This document shows positions 51,997-60,647 of a stretch of 64,000 nt of DNA, piece after piece. The notes beneath the pieces are model-generated. The model searched no databases. It had not been told where the DNA came from and saw only the letters and a list, made by a program, of their open reading frames with translations. The translations under genes were made by a program, and so were the position numbers. Within the stretch, counting starts at the first letter, position 1, and every line of letters begins with the position of its first letter. This stretch comes from Rhizobium sp. CIAT894 (GTDB lineage: Bacteria > Pseudomonadota > Alphaproteobacteria > Rhizobiales > Rhizobiaceae): NCBI RefSeq assembly GCF_000172795.2, contig NZ_CP020947.1, positions 2,669,001-2,733,000 on the forward strand. Direction: 5' to 3'.

Positions 51997-53082
51997 TCAG
52001 ACAGCTTCTACGAACTCGCGCCCAGCATGTCTTTTTACCGCCATTTCATCATCGGTAAGCTCAAGCGTGAACTCTTCATGCGCTGGCAATAATCCAAAGG
52101 GTATCGAATTTCTTGCATGCGGATTGTGGACAACAGCCATCGGCTGCAGCGTGTGCAATGTTGAGCCGTAGCCGATATCAACTGCCCACACGGCGCTAAT
52201 TGGCCCAAAGTTTGGATCGTGGAATGTGTCGGCCGGAACATCCGCCCCTTTTGGTCTCTTCAATCTTGGGCGATGAGAAAGCCCTGCCGAAACCTTCTCA
52301 AGCGTCTCTCTGTTAATCGTGATCGAATACGGCCCAACTGCATACGTCGCTTCGACCGCAAGGGGAAACTGTGATATTCCTTCCAATTGGGGGAATCCAT
52401 CGCCTCTGCCGAAGCCGCCGCCGCGTAGTAGCAAGCCGTTCACGGCAATAACGTAGGCATCGTCTGCATGCACAATTCCAGAGCCTAGATAGCCTAGCTT
52501 TCCCAACGCCGAGTTTCCGCGAAGCTTCTCGGCCTTCTCCTTGATCGCCGCAGTCCAACGAAGAAGCATGGCCTCTCCCGGAAAATAGACAGCATTGCCC
52601 GGCTCGTGTTGTAGCCACTCGGCAGGAATACCCGTTGGCAGAGGCGTGACAACCTCAACCCATATAGTCTTACCGACGTGATCGAGGCGGAAGTCCGGTC
52701 CAGGTTCCTGGTGAGTTGGCTGCAACCCAGCATAAAGCAGCCTGTCAGCCAGAAGAATTTCCGACATAGCGCCCCAATAAAGCCCATCGTCCGTGCCGCA
52801 AAGACGGGATAAGGCGCCCTTATCCATCAGTCCCGCATCGAGAGCCTTTTCGCAAGCAGCGAGGACAGCAGACCGCCACTTTTCTGCGGTCGGATGTTTG
52901 CCGGGGATACGCCTGTCGATGGCATCTTTGAGGCTTGGGAGAAATGGCGCCAAAGCGGAAGTCCTTCGAAGTTGGAACAGCCATGTGGTTAGCGTGCGCC
53001 CATCAAGGAGCAAGCTACGATCGCCGCCGCTGCAGCACGGCACGCTGCCGCTGAGAAAACCGCGCGCATCGACAGGACGCAA
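51997..53082 (-). CDS. Unknown protein with PD-(D/E)xK-like motif
   Basis: 361 aa, TTG start at 53080-53082 after CGAGGCG; a downstream start is possible. The middle has MSEILLADRLLYAGLQPTHQ EPGPDFRLDHVGKTIWVEVV: Glu in a helix, then PDF, a hairpin, and E-x-V. This is the spacing of the PD-(D/E)xK nuclease core, although the final Lys is Val here, so it may be inactive or a variant. The C-terminal half (LPAHEEFTLELTDDEM) is unassigned. It is the last gene of the three-gene minus-strand block, 24 bp after the HEPN gene. Nuclease assignment is tentative. Confidence 0.5.
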   Translation of the reverse strand: MRPVDARGFLSGSVPCCSGGDRSLLLDGRTLTTWLFQLRRTSALAPFLPSLKDAIDRRIPGKHPTAEKWRSAVLAACEKALDAGLMDKGALSRLCGTDDGLYWGAMSEILLADRLLYAGLQPTHQEPGPDFRLDHVGKTIWVEVVTPLPTGIPAEWLQHEPGNAVYFPGEAMLLRWTAAIKEKAEKLRGNSALGKLGYLGSGIVHADDAYVIAVNGLLLRGGGFGRGDGFPQLEGISQFPLAVEATYAVGPYSITINRETLEKVSAGLSHRPRLKRPKGADVPADTFHDPNFGPISAVWAVDIGYGSTLHTLQPMAVVHNPHARNSIPFGLLPAHEEFTLELTDDEMAVKRHAGREFVEAV

Positions 53083-53106
53083 CGCCTCGAAAATATGATA
53101 CCCAAA

Positions 53107-54582
53107 TTATCCGGAAACCGATCCCGCGGCTTCGCCTCCAAGCAATAAGTCCTCGTCTATTTTTGATGGAGACTGGTATTCTGGATGCGTTAGAAGCGTA
53201 TTAAGCACAAACCGCAGAAGTTCGGAGGCGACGAGGCGCTCGTTTTCATAACGCGTATCCGCCGGTTCCGATGCCTTCCGAGAGCCCTTTTTGCGCTTTC
53301 CGTGCACAATTGCAGACCGCCGATCGTAGACGTTCTTAACTAGGGCTGCTACGTCCCGAGCGGATCGCTCTTTCCCACCATAACGGGCAGCAAGCGCCCC
53401 CGCCCGCAGACGCAACTTATAAGAAAGCGACTGATTTTGGTCGTCACCTAGAAGAAGCTCAAGACCAATTGTCCCATCAAGGATAGCATCGGCAGGATCT
53501 GAACGAGTCAAGCAACCGTTCAAACGCTTCAGCGCGAGACGTACGGCCTCGCTATTGTTGTCTACTACGGCACGATAGATGCGCCGAACATCTTGGAGTG
53601 CGGACGTATTTACTCTAGCACCTTCGCGCACCCATCCGTAATCATCAAACTCATCCGGATATTGCCGAAGCGCTGTCCCGTACACCGGAGGTAGATCGCA
53701 AAAGTAAGTCAGCGCCCATTTTCGAGGAAGCCATACGATCTGCGAGTAGCCCGTCCGGACACCTGTTGCGATCCGCAGTGCTCCGAAAAAGCTGTCCGCC
53801 GCATCCCTGACACCCTCAGATGCGCTGCCCAAAGAGCGTTCGACGCCGCCAACGCTATCGACCCCTAATGCCCACCCGTTTTGCACAAATGCATGGGTGG
53901 CCGCTCCCATAACACTCGCCTCCGCACCTGACCCGATAGTGTTCATGCGAGCCCTTGCCAATTGAAGCCGCTTTGGTAACCGCATGATATAAGAAGTGGG
54001 TGTTAGGCGAAAATTTCGAACATTAAATTGCGTCATCGCAATCGGAACAATGAGCGTGAGGTCAAATGATCGGTTGATGGTGCCGCCTATCAAACCTGAG
54101 ATAAGCAGATCTCTACGATTGGCGGATATTTCGGCATCTAAGCCATAGAGATGAAAGTAACGCTCTACTGCTTCTGCAACTAGACGTTCCGCCCGCCAAG
54201 TGATTAGGTCGTCCTCGGCGGTATAAGCCCCATGGCGCAAGCGATCGCCGATCGCATGTTTCTTGAGGAAATCCGCAAATTCTGATCCGTGTGTAAGACC
54301 TTCCTTCGGCCGCTTGGAGCCCATCAACGCTAAGGCAATAGTGTTGGGGAGCAAAGCACCGACATAATTACGCGGGCTTTTTTCATCGAAGCCTCCTGCC
54401 TCTCGAAACGATGGAAAGCCGCTTTGCAGTTGCGACATGACCGGATAGTCATAGTGCGGCGTCAAATAAGTATCCGGCTTGCGCACCCTTTCGATCACAG
54501 CGCGATGCAGTTCATCGAAGGCCGCCACAAAGAGCGCCTTATACCGCTGTATCTCCTCCAATCGAACTTCGGCATCGTTCAT
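53107..54582 (-). CDS. HEPN-domain protein (ApeA-like) with R-x4-H motif
   Basis: 491 aa, ATG at 54580-54582. Residues ~1-340 are unassigned (many aromatic and Arg residues; NFRLTPTSYIMRLPKRLQLA). The C-terminal ~120 residues are HEPN-like: ILDGTIGLELLLGDDQNQSL SYKLRLRAGALAARYGG, then ALVKNVYDRRSAIVHGKRK. The RSAIVH segment is the R-x4-H RNase motif of Apea-type HEPN domains. ENERLVASELLRFVLNTLL follows as the last helix. Such proteins are abundant in phage-defence and toxin-antitoxin contexts. It lies between the GGCT fusion (124 bp upstream) and the nuclease-like gene (24 bp). Confidence 0.7.
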   Translation of the reverse strand: MNDAEVRLEEIQRYKALFVAAFDELHRAVIERVRKPDTYLTPHYDYPVMSQLQSGFPSFREAGGFDEKSPRNYVGALLPNTIALALMGSKRPKEGLTHGSEFADFLKKHAIGDRLRHGAYTAEDDLITWRAERLVAEAVERYFHLYGLDAEISANRRDLLISGLIGGTINRSFDLTLIVPIAMTQFNVRNFRLTPTSYIMRLPKRLQLARARMNTIGSGAEASVMGAATHAFVQNGWALGVDSVGGVERSLGSASEGVRDAADSFFGALRIATGVRTGYSQIVWLPRKWALTYFCDLPPVYGTALRQYPDEFDDYGWVREGARVNTSALQDVRRIYRAVVDNNSEAVRLALKRLNGCLTRSDPADAILDGTIGLELLLGDDQNQSLSYKLRLRAGALAARYGGKERSARDVAALVKNVYDRRSAIVHGKRKKGSRKASEPADTRYENERLVASELLRFVLNTLLTHPEYQSPSKIDEDLLLGGEAAGSVSG

Positions 54583-54706
54583 CGAATCAACGGCCTTATA
54601 AATTTTCGGCGAGCCAGCCCTAACACAACGCTCTTGACTTTGCCTAATGCCTATAGCGTAGGGCTGCGGATCTCAGGACAGAGCAAAATCGAACCGACAC
54701 CGTAGT

Positions 54707-56200
54707 TTATTGCCCGAAATTTCCGAGCACGGCCCGCTGCTTTTTGTCCCGTATCTTATCGGGATCTTCAGTTGTCTCAACCGACAGGATATTTCTAGCG
54801 ATATATTCCTCCGGCAAGCCGTGCTCCCTAGCACCTGCCGAGACAAAGTCTTTGTACCACCCATAGGGCTGGAGGCTATCGTCAATGTAGTCGGGGGTGG
54901 CGACGTAGGTAAGGACTTTTCGTCTACGGCCTTTGTCGTTGACAACCGTCACGATCTTATGTTCGTAACCGTTACCGACACCTTCGGCTTTGTACAATGC
55001 AGCGCGCTCGGTAGGATCGATACTGAATAGGACTCCGATTACGTTATCTTCGTCACCGCTGGCAAATGCGTTACACTTCCCGGATCCATCTACGCTGCGC
55101 TTATGGAAGCGAAGCGCAAAACCCGACAGGTTAGCGATGCCCAGCGGCTTGCAACTCGGCATGCGCTCGCGCAGCCGGACTGTTGACATGTTGGACCCGT
55201 AGGCAAAATAGACGTCAGGCTCTGGAGGCCCGATCTCAGTATCCTTCAACGGCTTGATCGGCGGATCACCCGGCTTGAGAATGCTGCGCAGCGGAACCGT
55301 CATGATGCTATGCTCGTCGGACTCTCCGCCTTCGCGAGTGATAATGGACTGCCCATCCTCCATGTCGATGATCGGAATCGCTCTCCCGGCCCATCCGCAG
55401 TCTGTGCAGTATGGCCTCTCCCAGAGTACGCCGTGTGCCGCGGTATTCTCGCCATGCTGGGGTTCGAGACGCGGGGAGCCACATTTCGGGCATTCCTCCG
55501 GGACACCTCTCAATTCGCGAACGATCAACGAGGTTGCCATGCCAATAGCATGCTGCATTAACGACGCTGCCATTTCAGCATCAAGCCAGGTCGCCGACTT
55601 GGAATGCGTCAGCCAGTTGGAAAACGTCCAAGCGGACTCAAGCGCCCCCTTAAGGGCTCCGCGACGCTCCTTGTTGGTGTCGCTTGGCAGGAGATCGTTG
55701 CAGATGATTTCTGTCCAAGCGCGGAAGTTGGCACGCTGCGGCGATGCGTCAGCCTTCCACACCGCCGCGTCCTGTGCAACGCTGATCAGTTCGAGCAGCG
55801 CCTCGCGGCAACGGACACCGACGGCTTGATAGTCCGAGAGTTTGTGGGCCTGTGTTACGGCGGTGCCGGCTTCTTCGATCTTCTCTAACACAGGACCGAA
55901 CGGAAGGACGCGAATGTCGTTTTCCTGTTGTTCTACCGTGCGCGGGATGCGCAACATCAAACCGATATGGAAGGTCAGAGCAAGGTCCATATTTGGGAAC
56001 TGCTCCTGAGAGTAGAGGTTTGTACCCCCCGTGATGACCCACCAGCGATCCTTGTTGGTATGTATGTCCCATACGTCGTGGCGCGTGTTGATGACCATCT
56101 CCGAGTAGACTTTCTGCATGAAAGTCACTTCGAGGTCCGGCGCCTGCCATTCAAAGTATTCACGGACACTCTCAATTTCATATTCAGTAGATTTCAACAT
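54707..56200 (-). CDS. Novel domain-zinc ribbon-gamma-glutamylcyclotransferase fusion
   Basis: 497 aa from ATG 56198-56200 (GGAG, 6 nt upstream). Residues ~1-235 are an unrecognised, mostly helical domain (VREYFEWQAPDLEVTFMQKV; NWLTHSKSATWLDAEMAASL). Residues ~237-285 contain CPKCG ... YCTDCGW, a four-Cys zinc ribbon. Residues ~335-480 are a GGCT-fold: VYFAYGSNMSTVRLRERMPS as phosphate-loop region and ALYKAEGVGNGYEH with the catalytic-type Glu. GGCT-fold enzymes cleave gamma-glutamyl or isopeptide-like amines. The fusion to a zinc ribbon is unusual. Promoter-proximal gene of the three-gene block, with the IS element 280 bp upstream. Confidence 0.7.
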   Translation of the reverse strand: MLKSTEYEIESVREYFEWQAPDLEVTFMQKVYSEMVINTRHDVWDIHTNKDRWWVITGGTNLYSQEQFPNMDLALTFHIGLMLRIPRTVEQQENDIRVLPFGPVLEKIEEAGTAVTQAHKLSDYQAVGVRCREALLELISVAQDAAVWKADASPQRANFRAWTEIICNDLLPSDTNKERRGALKGALESAWTFSNWLTHSKSATWLDAEMAASLMQHAIGMATSLIVRELRGVPEECPKCGSPRLEPQHGENTAAHGVLWERPYCTDCGWAGRAIPIIDMEDGQSIITREGGESDEHSIMTVPLRSILKPGDPPIKPLKDTEIGPPEPDVYFAYGSNMSTVRLRERMPSCKPLGIANLSGFALRFHKRSVDGSGKCNAFASGDEDNVIGVLFSIDPTERAALYKAEGVGNGYEHKIVTVVNDKGRRRKVLTYVATPDYIDDSLQPYGWYKDFVSAGAREHGLPEEYIARNILSVETTEDPDKIRDKKQRAVLGNFGQ

Positions 56201-56483
56201 GATATACTCCAAAAACGGCAGCGAATCCGGTCTGCAACAAATTTGTGAAGCCTCATCAATAGAACAACATCGCTTGAATTTCAAAATCCGACGCGGCACC
56301 ATGGGATATCGGCTTAGCGCCGACAGCGGCCGTCGGCCGGGTCGACGACGTCCTCATCTCAAAAATGCTTATCTGTTCTTGGGATACTGTTTGGCGAGTG
56401 CAAGAAGCGACGTCGAGGCGCAGCCCCGTGGGCTGCGCAGCCGTAGGCCGCGGCTTGCTTATGTTTCTTTCTCGCGTGCCTTA
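56201..56483. other. Region between the accessory block and the IS element
   Basis: It probably contains the promoter of the GGCT-fusion gene (AT-rich near 56205-56290). At 56418-56455 there are two adjacent hairpins (GCGCAGCCC / GGGCTGCGC, 9 bp with a 3-nt loop; then AGCCG / CGGCT), possibly the 3' structure of a lost gene. No ORF of note. Confidence 0.4.
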
Positions 56484-57336
56484 GGGTGTGTCGTCAGTTC
56501 CCTGCCTTGCTGGGCAAGATTCCCAAATCGGATTTTATGTGATTCATAGCAGACCGGCCATTGGAGGGCTGGTTATGACACGTCGTTATGGATTGCGAGA
56601 CGATCAATGGGATCGGATCAAGGACCTTCTGCCCGGGCGGGAAGGTCATGTTGGCGGCACGGCGGCCGATAATCGCCTGTTCGTGGAAGCTGTGCTTTAC
56701 AGATACCGCGCCGGAATACCCTGGCGCGATCTTCCTGAGCGGTTCGGAGACTGGAAGATCGTCCACAAGCGGATGCGCCGATGGTGCGAAGGCGGCGTCT
56801 TCGAGCGTATATTCAAACACTTGGCCGCCGATCACGACAATGAATATATGATGCTGGATTCCACCGTCGTGCGCGCCCACCAGCATAGTGCTGGCGCGCA
56901 AAAAGGGGGGACCAGGCGATCGGCCGATCCCGTGGGGGGCTGACGACGAAGATCCATGTGATCGCCGATGCGCTCGGAAATCCGGTTGCGATCTCACTGA
57001 CACCGGGCCAGGCATCGGATCTGGCGCAGGCCCAACCTCTTCTTGAGGAAGTTGATCCTCAGGCGTTCCTGGCTGACAAAGCTTATGATGCCGACGCGCT
57101 CATCGACCATCTCAAAGCACGTCACATTACTCCGGTGATTCCGCCAAAAGCCAATCGTACGACGCCCAGACCAACAGACTTCGCGCTTTATTGCGAGCGC
57201 AATCTCATCGAACGTTTCTTTAATAATCTCAAACAGTTCAGAGCTATAGCCACGCGATACGACAAGCTCGCCGCCACCTTTCTCGGAGCAGTTCAGCTCG
57301 TCGCCGCTTTCATTTCGCTCAACTGACGACAGGCCC
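56484..57336 (+). mobile_element. IS5-family (IS427-group-like) insertion sequence, complete
   Basis: 853 bp. Terminal inverted repeats: left GGGTGTGTCGTCAGTT (56484-56499), right the complement of GGGCCTGTCGTCAGTT (57321-57336), differing at two positions. TA flanks both sides (56482-83 and 57337-38), consistent with a short TA target duplication. It carries one transposase in two overlapping frames. Confidence 0.9.
56575..57326 (+). CDS. IS5-family transposase, produced by programmed -1 frameshift
   Basis: The first frame starts at ATG 56575 (GGAGGGCTGGTT upstream) with MTRRYGLRDDQWDRIKDLLP ... YRYRAGIPWRDLPERFGDW and reaches stop 56943. The second frame, with the rest of the DDE domain (LTTKIHVIADALGNPV, FLADKAYDADALIDHL, RNLIERFFNNLKQFRAIATRYDK), ends at 57326. 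At 56898-56908 the sequence is CAAAAAGGGGGG. A -1 slip there joins AQK to RGDQAIGRSRGGLTTK, the usual protein of this family. The DDE residues lie in LDSTVV, ADKAYD and ERFFNNLK. Intact and potentially active. Confidence 0.88.
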
Positions 57337-57339
57337 TAG

Positions 57340-57660
57340 AATATCTGCGCGTTCTTTTCTTCACAGCAGATCCGCGGCCCGGCAGGAGCTGATCGATAGT
57401 CGCCATCGGCTGGCCTTCGGCGTAGCGGTTGGACCAACCGGGGGCGATGGTGAGGTTTCGTTGAAATGGTCGCGGCCATTTCGCGGTTGCCGATCTTGAA
57501 GCGGCGGACGCGGCGGTTGATTTCGGCCGGTTTGTTCGGAGGATGACCAAGCCGCCGGAGCGCTCCATCACGTCGATCAGGCCAAGTTCGATCAGGCTGT
57601 GGGCGAGTTCCGGGCCGGCGACTTCGATCTCCCCAATTTCACCCAAGGACGGTGGTAGCG
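57340..57660 (-). pseudogene. Gene debris right of the IS, with a RibD/DHFR-like fragment
   Basis: On the minus strand 57650-57575 reads GEIEVAGPELAHSLIELGLI, as in the dihydrofolate-reductase-family (RibD C-terminal) proteins that continue with a VHPVVLGGG-like strand. Here the sequence instead changes to VMERSGGLVILRTNRPKS and then to unrelated frames up to the IS. Nothing else is recognised. This is probably remains of one or two genes broken before or by IS activity. Confidence 0.35.
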
Positions 57661-57682
57661 GACTTGGATGAGGGAATCTGGG

Positions 57683-58285
57683 ATGTCGATCTTGCTAAGA
57701 AATCTGTCGCTACTGGTTGGAATAACATTGGCGGTGCCGGCCTTCGGTAATTGCGTAACCGCCAATGAGACCAAACAGGGCGTGCTGCTGACCAGAGAAA
57801 CGCCTTTCTATTCCGTATTCTACAAGCCCGACGGCCCGGGTCTCACCGAACAACGGCTGATGGAGCGCGACGGCTCACTGCAGCCGGTGTCGGCTGTCTA
57901 TGTGCACCCCTTGCTCGTCGAAAAGAGAGTGAGTGCCAGCGGAACGCATGAGCTGAAATACGCGAATGCGATTGCGTTGGACGATCTACCACAGAAGAAG
58001 AACTGGAAATCAGACACCACGCTTTTCATCAATGGCAAAAAATCCGTTTCGGGCACGACTTTTATCAGGTTCGACGGCTTGGGAGAGGAAACGATTGCAT
58101 CTTGTTCCTACAAAGTCTGGGCCATCAACAGCCGCCTGGAACTAACGGAATTGCCGCCGATCATTTTCGAACAATACTATTCCCCCGAGCTTCATCTCGT
58201 TCTTCGTTCGGTACGGCTGAGCACCGCCAACCGGCCGTTGAGCGAAATTCGATTTGATCGGTTCCAAATTGGCTGGGGCAACTGA
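57683..58285 (+). CDS. Exported protein of unknown function
   Basis: 200 aa from ATG 57683 (GAGGG, 8 nt). A signal peptide (MSILLRNLSLLVGITLAVPAFG) is followed by a beta-rich region: GVLLTRETPFYSVFYKPDGP, LQPVSAVYVHPLLVEKRVSAS, TTLFINGKKSVSGTTFIRFD, SRLELTELPPIIFEQYYSPELHLVLRS. No domain identified. It is the first of three plus-strand genes between the IS and the LysR gene. It has lower GC than the core genes, like the rest of the accessory block. Confidence 0.6.
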   Translation: MSILLRNLSLLVGITLAVPAFGNCVTANETKQGVLLTRETPFYSVFYKPDGPGLTEQRLMERDGSLQPVSAVYVHPLLVEKRVSASGTHELKYANAIALDDLPQKKNWKSDTTLFINGKKSVSGTTFIRFDGLGEETIASCSYKVWAINSRLELTELPPIIFEQYYSPELHLVLRSVRLSTANRPLSEIRFDRFQIGWGN

Positions 58286-58507
58286 TTGATCAGGGCTGAC
58301 ACTCCTTTCGTCATGCTCGGGCTTGTGCCCCAAGCACCCCATGAAACCCAGCCTGGCGGGCGCGTGATCTGACGCGAAATAGACTTTCGGTCGCCCTCGG
58401 CCGAACGCAGGCGCCGACGCCCCCTTCGTAAGTCCGAAATCCTTGGTTTCAGTCCCATCATTTCAGCTATAAGGTGGGAGACATCGCCCAAAGGGGATTC
58501 AAGGCCG

Positions 58508-59215
58508 ATGCCCCCAGAGAAGAAGGACCGTTCGCCTGTTGCGCTGGAACAGCGCGACATAAGCGGCGACCAGCGCATGTTCTCACCTTCCGCTGCGCGA
58601 AATTCGGCGGCTATCCTCGCGGTCCTAAAACGTGTCCTTCCAACACGTGGCGCCGTGCTGGAGATTGGATGCGGGACCGGCGAGCACGCCGTGTGTTTTG
58701 CGGGAGCAATGCCCAACCTCACCTGGCAGCCGAGCGATCCGGATGCCGACGCCCGCACCAGCACGTCTAGCTGGATCAAATTCGCAGGGCTGAAGAATGT
58801 GCTGCCACCGCGGGATATTGATGTGTGCTCAGGACAATGGGGCGTCGAACAAACCGGGCATTTTGACGCCATCGTGTCGATCAATATGATCCATATCGCG
58901 CCATGGGCGGCAAGCTTAGGATTGTTCGCAGGAGCTGGCCGTTTGCTTCACGCTGACGGGCTTCTTCTTCTCTACGGCCCATTCATGCGCGACGGGGCAC
59001 ACAACGCCCCCTCGAACGCTGCTTTCGACGCGGCTCTAAAGGAACGCAACCCATCCTGGGGTGTGCGTGATATCGCTGATCTTGAGCAAGCGGGCGAGGC
59101 CGCTGGACTTAATCTCCGCGAGACGATCGAGATGCCCACCAACAATATGTTGCTGGTCTTCTCCGGCAGTAGTGCCCGAACGACAAGCGCGCGCGAAAGA
59201 GACGTGGGCCTATAG
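58508..59215 (+). CDS. DUF938 (class I SAM methyltransferase-like) protein
   Basis: 235 aa. RMFSPSAARNSAAILAVLKRVLP is the family opening. VLEIGCGTGEHAVCFAGAMP is SAM motif I, then TWQPSDPDADARTSTSSWI, and FDAIVSINMIHIAPWAASLGLFAGAGRLLHADGLLLLYGPFMRDG is the DUF938 signature. The end GLNLRETIEMPTNNMLLVF is also typical. The methyl acceptor is unknown. The final ~12 residues (SARTTSARERDVGL) may be a new tail after a changed 3' end. It is encoded 173 bp before the sulfite-oxidase-like gene. Confidence 0.88.
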   Translation: MPPEKKDRSPVALEQRDISGDQRMFSPSAARNSAAILAVLKRVLPTRGAVLEIGCGTGEHAVCFAGAMPNLTWQPSDPDADARTSTSSWIKFAGLKNVLPPRDIDVCSGQWGVEQTGHFDAIVSINMIHIAPWAASLGLFAGAGRLLHADGLLLLYGPFMRDGAHNAPSNAAFDAALKERNPSWGVRDIADLEQAGEAAGLNLRETIEMPTNNMLLVFSGSSARTTSARERDVGL

Positions 59216-59388
59216 CAGCATTCGGGCCCTTTGCCGCCGTTCGAGGTGGATCCGAGGAACGTGCGGCATGTGCTAGGATGGGGCCGAAGACGGAACGCGA
59301 CAGACGCACTGCGAGGGGCGGTGTGATCGAACCGGAATTCGCGCGACCGAGTGCCAACATTGTGCTCTTGGAAGGGGAGACAAGGACG

Positions 59389-60498
59389 ATGCCGACACCA
59401 GAGCAACCCAGTCTAATAGTTCGACAGAAATCCCCACCAAACATCGAGTTTCCGTTTGCGTCACTTTCCGACTGGCTGATCCCAACCGAGCTGTTCTTCG
59501 TGCGAAACCATTTCCCGTCGCCGAACCTCGATGCGCGAGACTGGAAATTGCGCGTTGGCGGGGCGGTGGAGCGGCCGATCGAACTTGACCTCGACAGCAT
59601 CAAGGCGATGCGGAGCACGACTCTCACCGCCGTCGTCGAGTGCGCAGGCAACGGGCGCGTCTACTATGAGCCCCCGAGGGAGGGGTTGCAGTGGCAGAAC
59701 GGAGCCGTCGGCAATGCCGCCTGGACAGGTGTTCTTCTGCGCGAGATTCTGGAGATGGCGGGCGTCAAGCAAACCGCATGTGAGGTTCTGCTCACAGGCG
59801 CCGACAGCGGCATCGTCGACGCGAACAAGAAAACGGCCTCCCCCGGCCCTATCGCGTTTGCACGCAGCTTGCCGCTTGAGAAGGCCATCGCCGACAGCAC
59901 GATCCTTGCCTATTCGATGAACGAACATCCGCTGACGCGCGATCACGGCTATCCGCTGCGCGCGGTCGTGGGTGGCTGGTTCGGCATGGCTTGGGTCAAG
60001 TGGATCACTGATATCACGGTTGTGGAGCGACCGTTCCTTGGCTACTGGCAGGCGCGCGACTATTTCCGTTGGGAGCGCGGCCTCGGGGAACCCACGCTGG
60101 TCCCCCTTGCGCAGATGGAGGTCAAAGCGCAGATCGCGCGTCCCGTGCAGGGCGCGCGTCTCGTCGTCGGCCAACCGTACCGGATTTTCGGAGCCGCCTG
60201 GAGCGGAGAGGCTCCTATCCCGCAGGTGCAGGTCTGCACGGGAGATGGCAGGGGCTGGCGCGATGGAAGGCTCCTCGAAACAGAACGTCCCTTTGCATGG
60301 CGCTTGTGGGAGTACATCTGGACCCCTGAAGAAGTGGGCCGATATACACTGCGATGTCGCGCGATCGATGCGGCGGGGCGCGTGCAGCCCGACCTCCAGC
60401 GTTCCGACTGCGAGAGCTACGCGGCCAATTGGATCGTTCCGGTGGAGGTTACGGTCGTTCCCGAGCCACAGACATACGAGGAGGAATTCGTGATCTAA
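59389..60498 (+). CDS. Sulfite oxidase-like molybdopterin enzyme, no signal peptide
   Basis: 369 aa from ATG 59389 (AAGGGGAGACAAGGACG upstream); an in-frame ATG at 59278 has no such site. The molybdopterin-binding sulfite-oxidase fold is complete: TELFFVRNHFPSPNLDARDW at the start, TAVVECAGNGRVYYEPP with the Mo-ligand Cys, HPLTRDHGYPLRAVVGGWFGMAWVKWITDI, and the C-terminal Mo-co dimerisation domain (VVGQPYRIFGAAWSGEAPIPQVQVCTGDG). No Tat signal and no haem domain, so it would be cytoplasmic and need another electron acceptor. Sulfite is the default substrate guess; others are possible. Confidence 0.88.
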   Translation: MPTPEQPSLIVRQKSPPNIEFPFASLSDWLIPTELFFVRNHFPSPNLDARDWKLRVGGAVERPIELDLDSIKAMRSTTLTAVVECAGNGRVYYEPPREGLQWQNGAVGNAAWTGVLLREILEMAGVKQTACEVLLTGADSGIVDANKKTASPGPIAFARSLPLEKAIADSTILAYSMNEHPLTRDHGYPLRAVVGGWFGMAWVKWITDITVVERPFLGYWQARDYFRWERGLGEPTLVPLAQMEVKAQIARPVQGARLVVGQPYRIFGAAWSGEAPIPQVQVCTGDGRGWRDGRLLETERPFAWRLWEYIWTPEEVGRYTLRCRAIDAAGRVQPDLQRSDCESYAANWIVPVEVTVVPEPQTYEEEFVI

Positions 60499-60647
60499 TC
60501 ACCCGTATGGGGCGGAATGGCGGCTTTTGGTGCAACTGCGAGCCGCGCTGTCACTGCGTCAGGTCCGGCTCCGCCCTTCGGGCTGCGCGCCTCAGCATGA
60601 GGGACCGTGGAGGATGCCGCGTCCAATAAGGCGGCGAGTGCTCGGCG
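60499..60647. repeat. Intergenic spacer with a dispersed repeat fragment
   Basis: CTCCGCCCTTCGGGCTGCGC followed by GCCTCAGCATGAGGGACCGT (60570-60610) is the CTCAGCATGAGG arm of the dispersed repeat, lying between two convergent genes. It could serve as a shared 3' end. Confidence 0.55.

Noticed and set aside
56575..57326. IS5 transposase as a frameshift pseudogene
   Set aside because: The A5G6 run at the frame change is the normal -1 frameshift site of this IS group, and both frames are intact with proper ends. Treated as a functional element.
51807..57340. Integrase or tRNA attachment site bounding the accessory block
   Set aside because: None found; the only mobility gene is the IS5-type transposase, so I do not call it an integrative element.
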